From an uncultured Alphaproteobacteria bacterium (GTDB lineage: Bacteria; Pseudomonadota; Alphaproteobacteria; UBA8366; JADFVY01), in the NCBI GenBank assembly GCA_947259105.1, contig CAMYKU010000031.1, forward strand, positions 38,157-78,814: a stretch of DNA of 40,658 bases, written 5' to 3'. A program made the translations under genes and the position numbers. Shown here piece by piece: positions 40,559 through 40,658 of the stretch. The notes below the pieces were generated by a model. That model did not search any database and was not told the origin of the DNA. It saw only the letters and a program-made list of their open reading frames with translations. Each line of letters begins with the position of its first letter. Within the stretch, counting starts at the first letter, position 1.

Positions 40559-40658
40559 CTAAACGTCGAGATCCTCGACGAACCTTGCGTGTTCCTGGAT
40601 GAAGGCGAGGCGCAGTTCCGGTTTCTTGCCCATCAGGCTTTCCACCAGCCGCGCCGTC
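40559..40658 (-). CDS. parE: DNA topoisomerase IV subunit B, C-terminal end (partial)
   Basis: Only the last 32 codons are in the window. They read TARLVESLMGKKPELRLAF and then IQEHARFVEDLDV before a TAG at 40559-40561. This is the characteristic C-terminus of alphaproteobacterial ParE, the ATPase subunit of the decatenating topoisomerase. GyrB ends similarly, so a small chance of GyrB remains. The rest of the gene lies beyond the right edge. Confidence 0.85.
   Translation of the reverse strand, partial: TARLVESLMGKKPELRLAFIQEHARFVEDLDV

Overview
The window is chromosomal DNA from a GC-rich alphaproteobacterium, probably of the Rhodospirillales type. This rests on GC content (mostly well above 60 percent by eye), the rplM-rpsI and argC neighbourhood, a class I PHA synthase, a ParE-type C-terminus at the right edge, and frequent translationally coupled starts (TAATG, GTGA). 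No rRNA or tRNA gene, transposase, integrase or CRISPR array was seen.

Layout. 1-1355: partial M48 membrane protease (minus). 1448-5359: compact minus-strand operon (enoyl-CoA hydratase-like, CoA-binding protein, MetY-type sulfhydrylase, FAD amine oxidase), divergent from a PaaI-like thioesterase. 6083-6889: exported TPR protein of lower GC. 7071-8046: rplM-rpsI. 8333-17605: about 9 kb of multistep phosphorelay genes lying between rpsI and argC. They are a 5'-truncated hybrid kinase with REC and HPt, a PleD-like diguanylate cyclase, a GAF-PAS-kinase-REC-REC with FixL-like haem residues, a CheY-like protein, and two tandem HPt-pseudoREC-REC-REC paralogues. A tiny possible third copy start follows. 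17849-19434: argC and a gamma-carbonic anhydrase. 19619-22040: phaC and a methyltransferase (minus). 22218-25000: OmpA-like lipoprotein, HD hydrolase and HupE/UreJ-like protein. 25225-26718: exported beta-propeller protein with an Asp/His tail. 27183-29512: MscS and ZntB/CorA transporters. 29816-32574: dusA, a cytochrome P460 protein with a very Cys-rich repeat region, and a Sel1 protein. 32579-36661: NlpC/P60 peptidase, stand-alone Lrp/AsnC ligand domain, DEAD-box helicase with a repeat tail, isochorismatase family hydrolase and a lipoprotein. 37027-40489: a three-gene operon of a DUF262 protein, an AAA ATPase with a DUF3696-like end and an unrecognised protein. 40559-40658: C-terminus of parE (minus).

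How the parts work together. The 8.3-17.6 kb genes contain kinase, receiver, HPt and GGDEF modules sufficient for a phosphorelay ending in cyclic-di-GMP synthesis, perhaps with oxygen or redox input. The 37.0-40.5 kb operon has the architecture of a nucleotide-dependent defence cassette and is the best candidate here for an undescribed system. The Cys-rich P460 protein is the most unusual single protein. Three of five convergent gene junctions carry GC-rich inverted or dispersed repeats.
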